Source: Nymphaea colorata (Eukaryota > Streptophyta > Magnoliopsida > Nymphaeales > Nymphaeaceae). From it: DNA of 64,000 nucleotides. The stretch spans positions 4,238,205 through 4,302,204 of the forward strand of contig NC_045138.2 in assembly GCF_008831285.2 (NCBI RefSeq). The letters are read 5' to 3'. Each line of letters begins with the position of its first letter. Position 1 is the first letter of the stretch. The notes under the pieces were generated by a model. The model was not told where the DNA came from and ran no database searches. It saw only the letters and a list, made by a program, of their open reading frames with translations. The position numbers and the translations under genes are program-made. This document shows, piece by piece, positions 34,961-50,723 of the stretch.

Positions 34961-37067
34961 ATGGCTCCAATTTCTCATGCAAAGCTGCCAGAAGCCTTCG
35001 TATGGCCAGAAAGAGATCGGCCGGCCTTCGCAGCGGGGCAGCCGCTCAACGAGCCGGTGATCGACCTCGCCGGGTTCCTCGCCGGTGATGAGGCCTCGAC
35101 TCAGCTTGCTGCCGAGCTCGTCAGCTCGGCCTGCCGGAAACACGGTTTCTTCCAGGTGATAAACCATGGAGTGGACACAGAGCTCACATCTGCGGCACTT
35201 CATCACATGGATGAGTTTTTCAGGCAGCCGCAGCATGAGAAAAAGAGGGTGAGGGGCTTCTCCGATGGTCATTCCCACCGTTTCGCTTCCAAATTGCCTT
35301 GGAAGGAGACGCTCTCCTTCCCCTTCCAGGCCTCTGATCCAACGCTTGTGCTGGACCATTTCCAAGCCACCATGGGCCATCATTCTTTCTCATCAGGGTA
35401 AGCACATATATATATATAGATATATATTATACATACATGCACTAGTAAAACCATATATATATATCTATATATATATATCTATATATATCTATCTATCTAT
35501 ATATATATATATATATATATGGTCAATACACTAAAAAAGGAACTCAGCAGTTGGGCATGTGCTACTTTTTCTGTTTTTTGTCTGATATGTAAGAGTGGGG
35601 GAGATGTAACAGAGGAAGAGTTTATTGTGTGCAGTGGATGATGATCTGGTGACTGATTATCTTTCTTGGTAGTGCTATTTCTGGATATATTGGTTCCAGA
35701 TATATACAAATAGGTGCACAAAGATACCAATTGTAGCATGTTGGTTTAGAATTTCTGTTCATTTCGAGAAGTCTGCTGCGTTTGGTGCAGGTTGGCATTC
35801 AAGGAGTACTGTGAAGCGATGACAGAGCTTTCATTGAACGTATCAGAACTGCTGGCCATCAGTTTAGGGCTGGAGAGGATGAGTTTCAGAAGGTTCTTCG
35901 AAGACAGTTCGTCAATAATGAGATGCAATTACTACCCTGCCTGTGAGAAGCCGGAGCTCACTCTGGGGACAGGGCCCCATTGTGATCCAACCTCTCTCAC
36001 CATTCTTCACCAGGACCATGTTGGAGGGCTCGAGGTCTTTGCTGATGGAAAATGGCATCTGGTCTCCCCTAAGCCTGCTGCTTTGGTCATCAACATTGGT
36101 GATACTTTCATGGTACATTGCTTACCTTATTTTTTTTTCCCTTTTTCTGTCATTAGGATAGTTCTTTGAATATTCTGTCACAAGAAAAAGAATAAGAAGA
36201 AATAAACTCCTCCTGCCAAAAGATGGGAACAAATTAGACTTCGATAAGACTAGATATAAAATATATGTGTCGACATAGACAGGTGTCAAACTGATTCACC
36301 TCCAAGAATATACTGCGGTACCAAACATGGTAGCAATACACATAGTTTCTTTGACTATAGAATTGCATGCTTGTAGTTCCTTTAAACAAAAGAACAAATA
36401 AAAATGTGTTGCTGTTTTGGACTGTATAAGCTGGTTGGCTCTTGTCATAGACACCAACTGTCCGTCTGTCTACTGAATTTAGTTGTTATATGCCATGATT
36501 GGGAGAAAAACCAGAAAAAAATTTATAAACTAATACTACATGATGAAAATACCTATCACATTTTTTCCTTTATTTTTCTCTCAACAATTCATCACTATAA
36601 ATTAGATGATCTTTATAAGTGACCTAGTAGCTGAAGTCATCAATATTCTTTTGTACTAGATGCCAACGTGGGTGGCTCCCTGCATATGTATAAGACAAGA
36701 AAAACATGCAAGGTTTGATGCAAGATTGAATACTAAGATAAAGATGGTACTTAAAATTAATTACTTTTGACAGGCATTGACGAATGGGAAGTACAAAAGC
36801 TGCCTGCACCGGGCGGTGGTGAAGAAGGAGAGCGAGAGGAGGTCGTTGGCTTTCTTCCTCTGTCCCAACAAGGAGAAGACGGTGGGGCCGCCGGAGGAGC
36901 TGCTGCGCCGGGACGGCTGGAGGAGGGCGTATCCGGACTTTACCTGGGCAGCCCTCTTCGACTTCACTCAGAAGCATTATAGAGCGGACACGAACACCCT
37001 TGACGCTTTCAGCTCTTGGATGTGCCCTGAATTAAGTCCTTTCACTAAACAATATACTTCGAGTTAA
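34961..37067 (+). CDS. Gibberellin 20-oxidase, copy A
   Basis: 2-oxoglutarate/Fe(II)-dependent dioxygenase that oxidises C-20 of GA12/GA53-type gibberellins step by step to C19 forms, in the cytosol. Exons 34961-35397, 35791-36112, 36774-37067 give 350 aa, slightly short for the family (about 360-390) because the N-terminus is brief. The GA20ox signature LPWKETLSF lies in exon 1, and NYYPAC then GTGPHCDPTSLTILHQDHVG in exon 2. Iron ligands are H209, D211 and H265; the 2-oxoglutarate RxS motif is R275/S277. Exons join in phase with GT-AG sites, at two-intron positions typical for GA20ox. The C-terminus extends past SSW by 14 residues, unlike copy B. Protein identity to copy B is about 94% by eye. 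Which paralogue number applies is unknown. Confidence 0.93.
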
Positions 37068-37145
37068 CTATTTTCTACCTTATTTCACCTCAATATGCTG
37101 TTGTATGTGTATGTTGAAGTGAGAAATTTTCTCTTCAATTATATA

Positions 37146-37183
<38 letters not shown>

Positions 37184-40072
37184 GTGGATGACACTACTCG
37201 GGTGAAAAAAAAGTACCCTGAAGGCCTCCAAATTCTTTAAATCCAGAGTTCACGGTTGCGTTGGCATCAATAATAACAACAATATACCTTACTTAGGTAA
37301 AATTTTCTACCACTTGAGATGTAGAAGGATAGTGCGTACATGAATCAAATTAGATACATACAATTTCACATGTCCCTAGACCGACCAGCTAATTGTGCCC
37401 CTTTCTTAGTAGCCGGAGCCCATTCTCTTGCAACAAACCCCTTTCAATTGCTTTCTCTCATGTACCCGAAGGGGTTGTTTAAGGGGTCAATTCTTTGTAT
37501 TGCAAAAGAAGAAACCACGAACTTGCAAGTTGAAGCGTGACACATTTGAAGACAATAATTGCATACGTTGGTTGATTGTGATAAGAGCAAAAGCTGCTTA
37601 AGTAAATGGTGTCCATGGACATATATGCGTATATGGTCTAGATGATTGGATTTGAGGGAGGATATATAATTGACCTTAGACCAGGTTTCTTAATATATAT
37701 AAAATCTGCCTTTTAAATTCCGAAAACTGTAGAGTTTGCAACTTTTGGCTTTGACTGTAGACCATGTTTCTTAATATATATAAAATCTGCCTTTCAAATT
37801 CTGAAAACTGTAGAGTTCGCAACTTTTGGCTTTTGAACTTTCGTCGTGTATGCATATGATTAAAAGCGTAAAGTTGATATGCAAAGGACCATTGCATTCC
37901 TGTACAGTCTTTTACATATATATATATGCAAGCTTTTACTATGTCCCAACTATATGAGGCACCGTTGTATGCCCTCCTGGGCACTGTGGATGGACCCCGT
38001 ATTGCAGGACGCACAAGGACCGGGGCAGAGCTACAAGTTTTTTATTTTTTTTCAGTGGGGAGACTATATTTTAAAAAATCTGACTGATTCCCCTGCCCAC
38101 GGCGGGCTCTACTCCTGCCAACAGCAGTGGCCCTGGTGCATGCTATGCAACTACATCATTTTCAGTACACTAAAGCTTATCTAAATGTCATTGTTGTCAT
38201 GACCCCACAGAAAGACAAACATTGTCTCTTACCTTAAGGTTTTTATTTTTATTCATATATATATATAGATACTTTTTTGGGTAGGGTGAGTGGTTCGTTT
38301 CTACCACTCAAAAGAAAGGCAACTGTCTCCCTCTTATGCTTATCACCCCAAGGTTCATAGAGCTGACATCGGGACCTGTTATGGTCTAGAGGATGAGAAC
38401 AATGGGTCGTTATAGCGTTCACTAATTTTGAATCTCATACCCCTTTGAAGTAGACTGCCTTGTTGACCAGTGTGCTACAACCCCTCGGGGTTATAGGGTC
38501 TCATTTAATAGAAAAAGATGACATTGAAATGTGAACGAGCCAAATTTGGATATTGTATAGGTTGGATTTGGTATACTTTGAAAAACCAAACCCCGGCCTT
38601 AAATAGCGGAGTACAGTTATATGTTATGGTTCCTAGTAAAAAGCAAGTATTATAACTATCTTTACTAAAAGAGGAATTTTAAAAAATTTTCTCCCAAAAA
38701 AAAATTACCAAAAATACCCATATGGTAAAGCGTAGGAACATGCTTCCCATGTTAAGGACATGGCATGGGAAGTGCCTTCCTTTAAACAACCTCATCCCCA
38801 TGCAATGACGTAAAGTACCACTCCAGCAAAAATAGCACATAATTTTGAACAGTTTGGAAATTAGAGATGTTCGGTATAGGGATGGGAAATTAAAGTGTCT
38901 TTTTAATTTGGTGATTGTGTGTGGTCAATGAGAAGTAAAAACAGATGGAGACAAGACAATAAGTTGCAAAAATAATTTTGTTTTCTTCTTTACTTATTAT
39001 TATTGTTATTTAAACTTATGTAAGCATATTAACAGACAATAGCATGTGGAGTGTTGCAAATCATCCAAGCATTTTAGACATGCTACCATTTGCATGTGCT
39101 CAACTTGTAATCACTAATGTATCATGAGTATAAAGATGTTAAGGGATCAGATTGGAATCAATTATACACTTAACCATATACATTTTCAGATATTCATATA
39201 TTAGAATTCGAATTCTGATTCAAATACGAACAAAGAAAACTCATATCTAAATCAGAAATCCGATCTCACAATCTGAATCCGATCCGAATCCAAATCCAAC
39301 TTTTACGTTCACATCCAAGTTCGAATCCAAATTTTGAACCGAATCTGACCGATTCTCAAAACATAAAAACATTGGATATATGATATTTATTCAAAACTAA
39401 ATCTAATCCGATCCCATTTGTTAATCGGATAACCTATTTTTTTCCATATCCAATTTTATCGAAACTGTTCGGTCCGATATCCGATATAAATAGATATATT
39501 GACACACTTGGAGCTGAATTTTTTCTGATTTCCTGCCGCGCCATTCTTCCCAGGTTAGAAAAGAGGTGTCCTCGACTATTCAAATCTCTTAGCTAAATAG
39601 GCGTGCTTGTAAGAGGATGTAATTGGACTGTGGTCATCCAATTGAAATCTGGATTTGGATCTATGCTTAAATACTGGTTTAGATATGAGTTTAGGTTTGG
39701 AAATGGGGTTGATTTGGGTTTGAACATGGTTCAAAACTGGGATTGAAGATCTCATTTGGGTTTTGGATATTTTTGAAATGGATTTCGATTTGAGTTTGAT
39801 TAAAAATTATAGGTTTGGATCAGGTCTAGGGAATGGATCTCAAGTAGGTTGAAGGTATGGAAGCAGGTTCTATCCGGGAACCACTCGGTTGCTTATCATA
39901 CGTGCATCACTGGGTGAGTCCTCCATCTTTTCCTCAATCAATGGTGTGGGGCCTCTAGTGTGGTTCTTCCAAATGGCAGCAAGTATTATTGCCGCCACAT
40001 GGTCAGGCTAATGGCCACATTGGTTTCTGCTTTGGCCAACATTGGTTTTGCTTTTGATGGCTGCCAGCAGAG
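37068..40072. other. 3' region of GA20ox copy A and intergenic DNA
   Basis: Begins with a probable 3' UTR and a (TC)n tract at about 37148-37181. Contains an 81-bp tandem duplication and a GGGGCAGAGCTACAAG repeat end near 38022. The stretch 38270-38500 is weakly tRNA/SINE-like. The stretch 39190-39490 is rich in diverged TCCGAATCC/GATCCG motifs. No gene is recognised. Confidence 0.5.
37678..37840 (+). repeat. 81-bp tandem duplication
   Basis: Two units at an 81-base period, each with TTTCTTAATATATATAAAAT, CTGAAAACTGTAGAGTT-type and CAACTTTTGGCTTT blocks and a handful of differences. Unit B shows only one, diverged, copy (near 61034). Confidence 0.85.
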
Positions 40073-40245
40073 GTGGAGTCAGAAATTTTTCATGAAAAGG
40101 GCTGAATTATAGTTTCACAATTTTAACAGGAGTTGAAATATAAATTTTCAAAGTTTTTATATAAAATAAATGATTTTTTTAAAAAATTTAGACATAAGTT
40201 TTTAATTTTTTTTGGGCCCCTGCCGCCCACTGGCTCCACCTGGCC
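40073..40245 (+). repeat. GGTGGAGYCAG-ended dispersed repeat
   Basis: Left end AGGTGGAGTCAGAAATTTTT and right end CTGGCTCCACCT are inverted copies. The interior shares TTCATGAAAAGGG, AAATTTTCAAAG and TTTTTATATAAAATAA blocks with the repeats at 25664 and 49911. It truncates the LTR-retrotransposon gag fragment next to it. Confidence 0.6.
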
Positions 40246-40880
40246 TGCCGGTGAATATTGAAATCCGGGGCTTCACCTCTCTGATAGAGTCTTCGCCAAC
40301 CATGGGGTGCTTCTTTGCTCTCATTTGAAATATGGTTATCTCCTCCGATACAGATCTTTTTGTTAGATTACTGTTGATTTTTAGCAACCACGCTTTGATG
40401 GAATCCATACTTTCTTGCATCCGATGATATCTTCAGTCACACATTCATGCATATCAAAACGGAGATCTGATACCAATTTGATGCAAAAATTTTGAGTTTT
40501 CCTTCTCCAAAATCTAAATTAAACTGAAAAATTTGAAAGAACTGTGATAATAAAACAAATGAAAGAGAAAGGAAATACCACAAAAAAGGTTTTATTAAAC
40601 TGAGGACTGAATATAAATATTAAGAAGAAGGGCTACTGCGACTATAAAGCCCCTTTATATAGGCGAAAAAGAGAATTCAAGAATCTGGATCAAAATAAAA
40701 TCAAACAACAAACATAAACCAAATTGATAACTGTATCTCTTCTGCTTCCGCTCTTGCGTCAGACCTACACCAACTCTAAAGTTCTAAACATGTCCAAGTG
40801 AATATTATTTTGTAAAATTTAGAAAGAGCATTAGTTTCTCATAATTGAGCGCAAGTTTCATTACAGGAGGAAAACCTTAG
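40246..40880 (-). mobile_element. 5' part of an LTR retrotransposon (LTR, primer site, start of gag)
   Basis: Minus strand. An LTR-like stretch carries a TATA box CCTATATAAAGG (40652-40662), then an AATAAA signal about 60 bases further (40591-40596), and ends near 40478. Next comes a primer-binding-type sequence TTGGTATCAGATC (40464-40476). A gag-like frame beginning with ATG at 40418 (MQESMDSIKAWLLKINSNL) follows and is cut off by the repeat at 40073-40245. The outer LTR edge is approximate and no second LTR was found. Confidence 0.6.
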
Positions 40881-45545
<4,665 letters not shown>

Positions 45546-45960
45546 TTGAAGCTAAACAGCCACAGGTTTTTTAAGAAAGAAAAACCTGATCATTTGAGAA
45601 GCCTCTTTCAATGTCACATTGTATCAGAGCATTTTCAGGAATTTAAGATGCCAACTTTTAATCAATCTGATCTTTCAGATACTGTAAATTATTTTTGCCA
45701 ATGCATGTGTCTCTCTATGAAATGTCATTTTCAACTTCTCAAGTGTACACTTCTGTATATAAAACGGCGTATGTACTATTGGCAACATTCCACTCTTAGT
45801 TACAACCAGTTGCATCTATATGCATCATTCCTTGCCGACAGGTTGGCTAAGCAACTGTGTTTATTGGAGCACCCAATGAACAGCCGACTGTAGCTTATTC
45901 TGGCACCGAAGTTGAATACTGTGCAATAGCCTCTACGGTAATAGAGATTCAAACATAATT
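45546..45960 (+). pseudogene. copia deletion derivative: primer site next to RT/RNase H tail
   Basis: A primer-binding-like TGTATCAGAGC at about 45627 (initiator-Met site TGGTATCAGAGC with one base lost) is followed within about 30 bases by frames matching the end of copia reverse transcriptase and RNase H. These include a VNYFCQCM-like stretch, CHFQLLK and LLYIKRRMYYW, and then, in another frame, GAPNEQPTVAYSGTEVEYCA. The middle of the element is missing and at least one frameshift is present. Confidence 0.6.
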
Positions 45961-47653
45961 TTATACTCGTGGACCTTAATATTAGGGGTCATTTAGAAAT
46001 TAAAGGCTCATACTAGATCAATTTGGTGACAAGATTTCGTTCCGTGTTAATTCATAATAGGTTTAAGGACATTTTCATCACTTCCGGGTGAGCAGGAGTA
46101 CGCTGAGACCGAATCCCCACCCTTCCCCCATCTGCACATTTTCATCACTTCATTTGTGAGAAGGTCTTGAGTTAAGCTTTTAAAATATGTTAAAGGACAT
46201 TTTTTATAAAGTATGTGATCATCATAAGAACTCTTTATCTTATCGGAACGGAAAATCCAAGCATCAGGCCTCTTAGCTTTATGCTCAATAATTTCTTGCC
46301 ACTTGCTATATGTATGTGGGGGAGCCATAGCTGATCAAGGCTCTAGCTCATCCAAGTTGACAATGAGGCCAACGTTAGAAAGGCTTCAGATTTGTGTCTA
46401 GTGATAAGGCTATTCTCCAGGGAAATGATAGGGCCAATTATACTCAAACCAAAGAAGATTTGTGTTACAATGTTGAGGTCACTATGCCGAGTTCAAGGAC
46501 TTGCTGTGTGTTTGGGATCGGATGCAGCATTCAAAAACCTTTCTCATTTAAAATGTTTGAAACTGAAGTGACAAGTAGGCCTTGCATGTGACGAGGGATT
46601 GCATAGTTTATGACTGCGGAGTGAGTGGGAAGGACCTCTGCCTGATAGAGAACTGAATCTCCCACCAAATCCGCCTTTAGTGCCTTGAGTTATGACACTC
46701 ACTGTGCTTCAAGTTATGCAATCAGTGAGTACCATTCTTTTGCAACACAGGAGGTTGGCTAACAATCAAATAAAGACTGCCGCCTACCAGCCCTCACCTC
46801 AAGCTGTTACGCTAACCCCTCCCGAGGACTTGCATAGTTTACGACTCATGGCAGTAATCCAATTCTAGCTGTACTTGTACATAATGAATTTAGTACAAAA
46901 GATATGTTCACAATTTTCATGCTTAGGCAAGCAAAAAATGCATACAACACCATAATTGATGACAAAATGAATAGCTTAAAACTAAGGCATGCATGACTAC
47001 TAGTGTAGAAGCAATATAACAATCTGTGCCTCAGGTTTAGTTGTAATGGGCTTGTTAAAGCGATCCACTTTGAGTAGGAATATAAATGTTTGGTACATAG
47101 CCCCCCCCTCTCGCTCTCTCTCTCTCTCCGCGACCAAAAAAGAGGTTTTTATCGACATGAGAGAAACATAAATCATAAATGCAAATAAGCAAAATATCAA
47201 CAAACATTTTATTATGAATGTCAGCAAAAGTAATGTCATTGATACTTTCATTGATGTTTCCACACTACATCACTGAACATTTTTTATTGATGAGAAAGAG
47301 TAAATGTCGCATTAACAATGATAGACATATACCAGTGAACATTTTCCTTTTTATAGGTCTCCTATATTTTCAAAAAGAAGCTCACACAGCTATTCTTCTA
47401 TTTTCTCAATAGAGAGGGTTTTAGATCTTCGGCTACTTGGCTGCTAGCTTAACAAACAACACAAAAAAATAAAAAAATATTAAATGACATTAATAACAAA
47501 AATAATGAGAAAATTAAAAAAAAAACAACAGAAAATAAAAAAGGAACTCACCATAATTTTTAATATCCATAGTTAAAATGGCAAAAGGCATCCCTTTTTT
47601 GCAATATAATCTAAAAAGAAGATAAAAATAAAAGGATAGGCATATAAATACAT

Positions 47654-47694
<41 letters not shown>

Positions 47695-49609
47695 CATGCC
47701 TTTGAGCGGGTAGGAGTAGGAAAGGAAGAAATGAAAAAGAGAAATTATAAAAAAGGAGAAGGGTATATCGACTTTTACAAGGCAGCCAGATATTTAGTGA
47801 TGCAAATGTTTTCATGACGTTAGAAGATTAAATAGGGGTGGAAAGGAAAGATAAAAGAAAATTCAAAAGTTTAACATTTCTTAAAGCGAAGTATGGCGTC
47901 ACAAAAGAGTATAGTTTTAAAATAAAAAAAATCAAGAAATCAAAACTTGAAATGTTTACGGGCAATGCCAATGAAGGTCATCATTTTTATTGATGTTTTT
48001 CAAAAAGTTGTTACTGAAAACCAAAGAAAGATAAGATTTTTTACAGAATTTTTTTTGGAAAATGCCACTGATAAATGAAGAACTTTAGTGATGTTCACAA
48101 AAAACGTTATTAAAAACTTCGATTTTTCCATATGCATTTACTGATATTTCACGGCAACGTCAGTAGTGATTGTCTTTTACCAACACTTCGTGTCGTTGAG
48201 AGTCTTCATTGCCGCAGACCTATATCGGTGCATAGCCTCACACTGTAGACTATCTATTTGCTTCTAAGTAAACACAAAACTAACAATATTGAACTTTCAA
48301 TAACATGGATCCATGCTCGTCGGCACAGGCTCACACCTTTACTGAGGTTTGGCAAATATCCTGTCAATAATGAATGACCTTCACTAACATTCTCATTGAA
48401 AGTTTTCACAGCAATAGGCCTATACTGGTAAGCAATTTTATTGCTATAGCCTTTTTGATATGAACACTACAAAGAAAAGAAGTTTCAATGACAGAACTCC
48501 ACTGCACGTAAGTAATGATTGACCTTCATTGACGTTCAGACGGACATGTTAGTAAAGATATATGGTTACCGATAGGACTTTTTCCACGCGTCAGTAAATA
48601 CCTGTTTATACGGAAACATCATCTCTCGCTGTCTCTGTCTCTCTCTCTCTGCCTCCCCCTCTCTCTTTTATAGTTATACTTGTATGGTTGAAAAATCATT
48701 ACCTTTGTTGATTTCTATCAAGCCAGAGATAGATGGAAGAGATCAAAATAAGCATATAGGGCTCCCACAAACCTCAATGCCACATATTTGGCATAGACAA
48801 ATCAGTGTGATATATATAAGGCAGTTAGATGATTTAAAACTATGATCATGTTCATTTTTTTCCCTTTTTAACAAACATGATTTGGCTTTCCACAAAAAAT
48901 CTTCTTAAAAGGCAGTTGAATGAGATACTTATTAGATAAAGTTTTTTTTTCCTTTTACGGGTTTGGTAGGCTGCACTAGAGCCCTTGGCGCTTGCTATCA
49001 AATCATATGAAGACAACGGTTACAGCTTATCCTTTTAGATCTTGAAAAAGAAAAAGCAAAAGCAGGCCATCTCAACAATACTTAACTTCTTTGATATATA
49101 TAACTCCGAACAAACCAAAGTAGGACAAACACAAGAATGGTTCTCATAGGCTTTTCTTTCACACAATCCTCTTCCAAACCTCACAGATATCTTGAGTAAG
49201 AAGGGGAACTTAAATTCTAGACCTTAAACCGCATACCCATGTGGTATTGCTGAAGGATCTTTGGTCCGATAACATTACCCAGCAATATCATTCAATACTG
49301 ATTGCATGTTATGTCAATACCCTATCATTCGACATGCCTGCTTCCATGCCTTATTTTGCTGTCAAGAGCCAGCAAGGCAAGTGGGTGCTTACATGCATCT
49401 CACGTGGAGATGTAAAATTTCATGGAGACAGAGAAAAAGCCTATGATCATTTGATTATGGAGTAGGTGAGACTTGAGAGATGCACCATGCTGTCTAGATT
49501 TGTTCATCTGCCAAATCACTCTCTCCTGAGGAGATTTTATCACGTCCACCTTAAGTAGTTGAGATAATATCTAGTTATTCCCATTTTCCTTTCTTCCACA
49601 TGATTGCAG
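45961..49609. other. Intergenic DNA, no gene seen
   Basis: AT-rich, with (TC)n at about 47109-47128 and (GA)n at about 47656-47692. An open frame at 49241-49465 (74 codons) and one at 46394-46591 have no recognisable similarity. The centre may be CACTA-derived, as listed separately. Confidence 0.5.
47255..48620. mobile_element. Possible CACTA-type element remnant
   Basis: CACTACATCACTG at 47263 and CACTACAAAGAAAAG at 48466 resemble CACTA terminal sequences. Between and after them short motifs recur in both orientations (TGACCTTCAYTRAC, AATGAAGGTCATC, CGTCAGTA), like the subterminal repeats of this superfamily. No opposite terminus (GTAGTG) was found, so limits and orientation are uncertain. 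Confidence 0.3.
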
Positions 49610-50315
49610 AGAAACAAGAAATACAATTTTTTTAAATGTTTGGTGGATAATCAGAAATGAATTCCTTATGATTGTAACATTAGCATGGTCTTGTGTCTAG
49701 ATCTCTTCAAAAGGCTGTGTAAATTGGTGTCTTTAACCTGTTATGATGCGCATTATTGACAAACAAAAGCAGAATTTTCTGTTTCTGTTGAACTTGAAGG
49801 TTTACTGTAGCAATGAGACATGACATCCCTGCAGGGAGTGTTTGAGGGGAAATACGAGGTCGGAAGCAGCACATTACTCTTCCTAATATCAATGACCCTA
49901 CCATTTTGACTAGGGGCAGAGTTAAAATTTTTTTATGAGGGGGATGAAATTAAAATTTTTAAATTTTGATATGGGCCGAAATATCATTTTTCAAAATTTT
50001 TATATAGGACAAGTAATTTTTTTTAAAATGTACATGTAATTTTTTTTTTTGAGGTGGGGCCAGACTGTTGTGGGCCCTACCCTGGCAAATGCTCTATAAG
50101 GCAGGCAAAACTTTTTCTTTCAGCATCTTTATCAGCTCAAACTTCACTAAGCCTTTGGCTAATGTGCTTATCTACTAGTGAATGAACTAGGGCCCAGTTC
50201 TTGGGCTTTTCTTTTTTGATTTGGTGGGCTTGTTTCTTGATAAGGGGAATAATTGCTGTTTGTCTTTTTGCAGTTGTTGCCGTTATGTGATGTGAGTCGT
50301 CCAAGGCCAAGGCAA
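49610..50315 (+). pseudogene. Broken duplicate of MET1 (intron 2 to start of exon 4)
   Basis: Aligns with about 17270-17830 of MET1: intron 2 end, exon 3 (from 49800), intron 3 and the first bases of exon 4 (from 50274). Introns are retained, so this is a DNA duplication, not a retrocopy. The exon 3 copy has CGA changed to TGA (stop), a base deletion, replacement of about 40 exon bases by a repeat insertion (49911-50085), and a donor changed from GGTAAA to GGCAAA. It ends about 115 bp before a copia element. It cannot encode a methyltransferase. Confidence 0.85.
49911..50085 (+). repeat. GGGGCAGAG-type repeat inserted in the MET1 fragment
   Basis: Starts TAGGGGCAGAGTTAAAATTT. It shares TTTATGAGGGGG, GAAATATCATTTTTCAAAAT and TTTTTATATAGGACAAGTAA blocks with the copies at 25664, 29335 and 40073. 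MET1 similarity stops at its left edge and resumes after its right edge. Confidence 0.65.
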
Positions 50316-50430
50316 AAGTTGAGATGGACTCGCCTCATGTGAAGACTTCAGGCCTTAAGGGTGAAAGCTAAGGGTTGAGAAATCCTAATACTTATGATTT
50401 GTGAAGGACAAGCATGGAGGCTGGTATTCT

Positions 50431-50684
50431 TGATAAAACCAAATCGTAAAGATCGGCTCCTTCCTAAGATAGTGGATAATGATCAATATCAAAACTGTAA
50501 CTGCTGTTATATTAAGCAAGATCCTAAATTTATAGATTTGATTCGTAACCACCCTCTATTAAACAAATAAAGCTGTCTTTCTCACCGTGTGCGTGAGAGT
50601 TAGAGAGAGCAAGTCTTCATTGTGGATGTAGGCCAGCACCAAGGGCAGGACCACATTAAAATCTGTTTCTCTTGTCTCTTTTCA
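50431..50684 (+). repeat. 5' LTR of the copia element
   Basis: Starts TGATAAAACCAAATCG and ends CTCTTTTCA. Compared with the 3' LTR it seems to lack about 8 bases (GAAAGAGA) just after the first TGA. Confidence 0.85.
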
Positions 50685-50696
50685 TGGTATCAGAGC
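50685..50696 (+). other. Primer-binding site (initiator tRNA-Met)
   Basis: TGGTATCAGAGC directly follows the 5' LTR and is the classic complement of the plant initiator tRNA-Met 3' end. Confidence 0.9.
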
Positions 50697-50723
50697 CATC
50701 TCTGATCCCTTCCAGTTTGTTCC

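Noticed and set aside
34934-35383. Open frame of 149 codons on the minus strand opposite GA20ox exon 1 (and a similar one at 58386-58652)
   Set aside because: A mirror of the GC-rich coding exon; the same antisense frame recurs in both copies only because the exons are alike.
38270-38510. Possible tRNA-derived SINE on the minus strand
   Set aside because: The putative A box (TAGCACACTGG) and B box (GAGATTCAAAA) deviate from consensus, and no poly(A)/poly(T) tail or target duplication is clear.
49241-49465. 74-codon open frame just before the MET1 fragment
   Set aside because: No recognisable domain, no splice partners and no counterpart in MET1.
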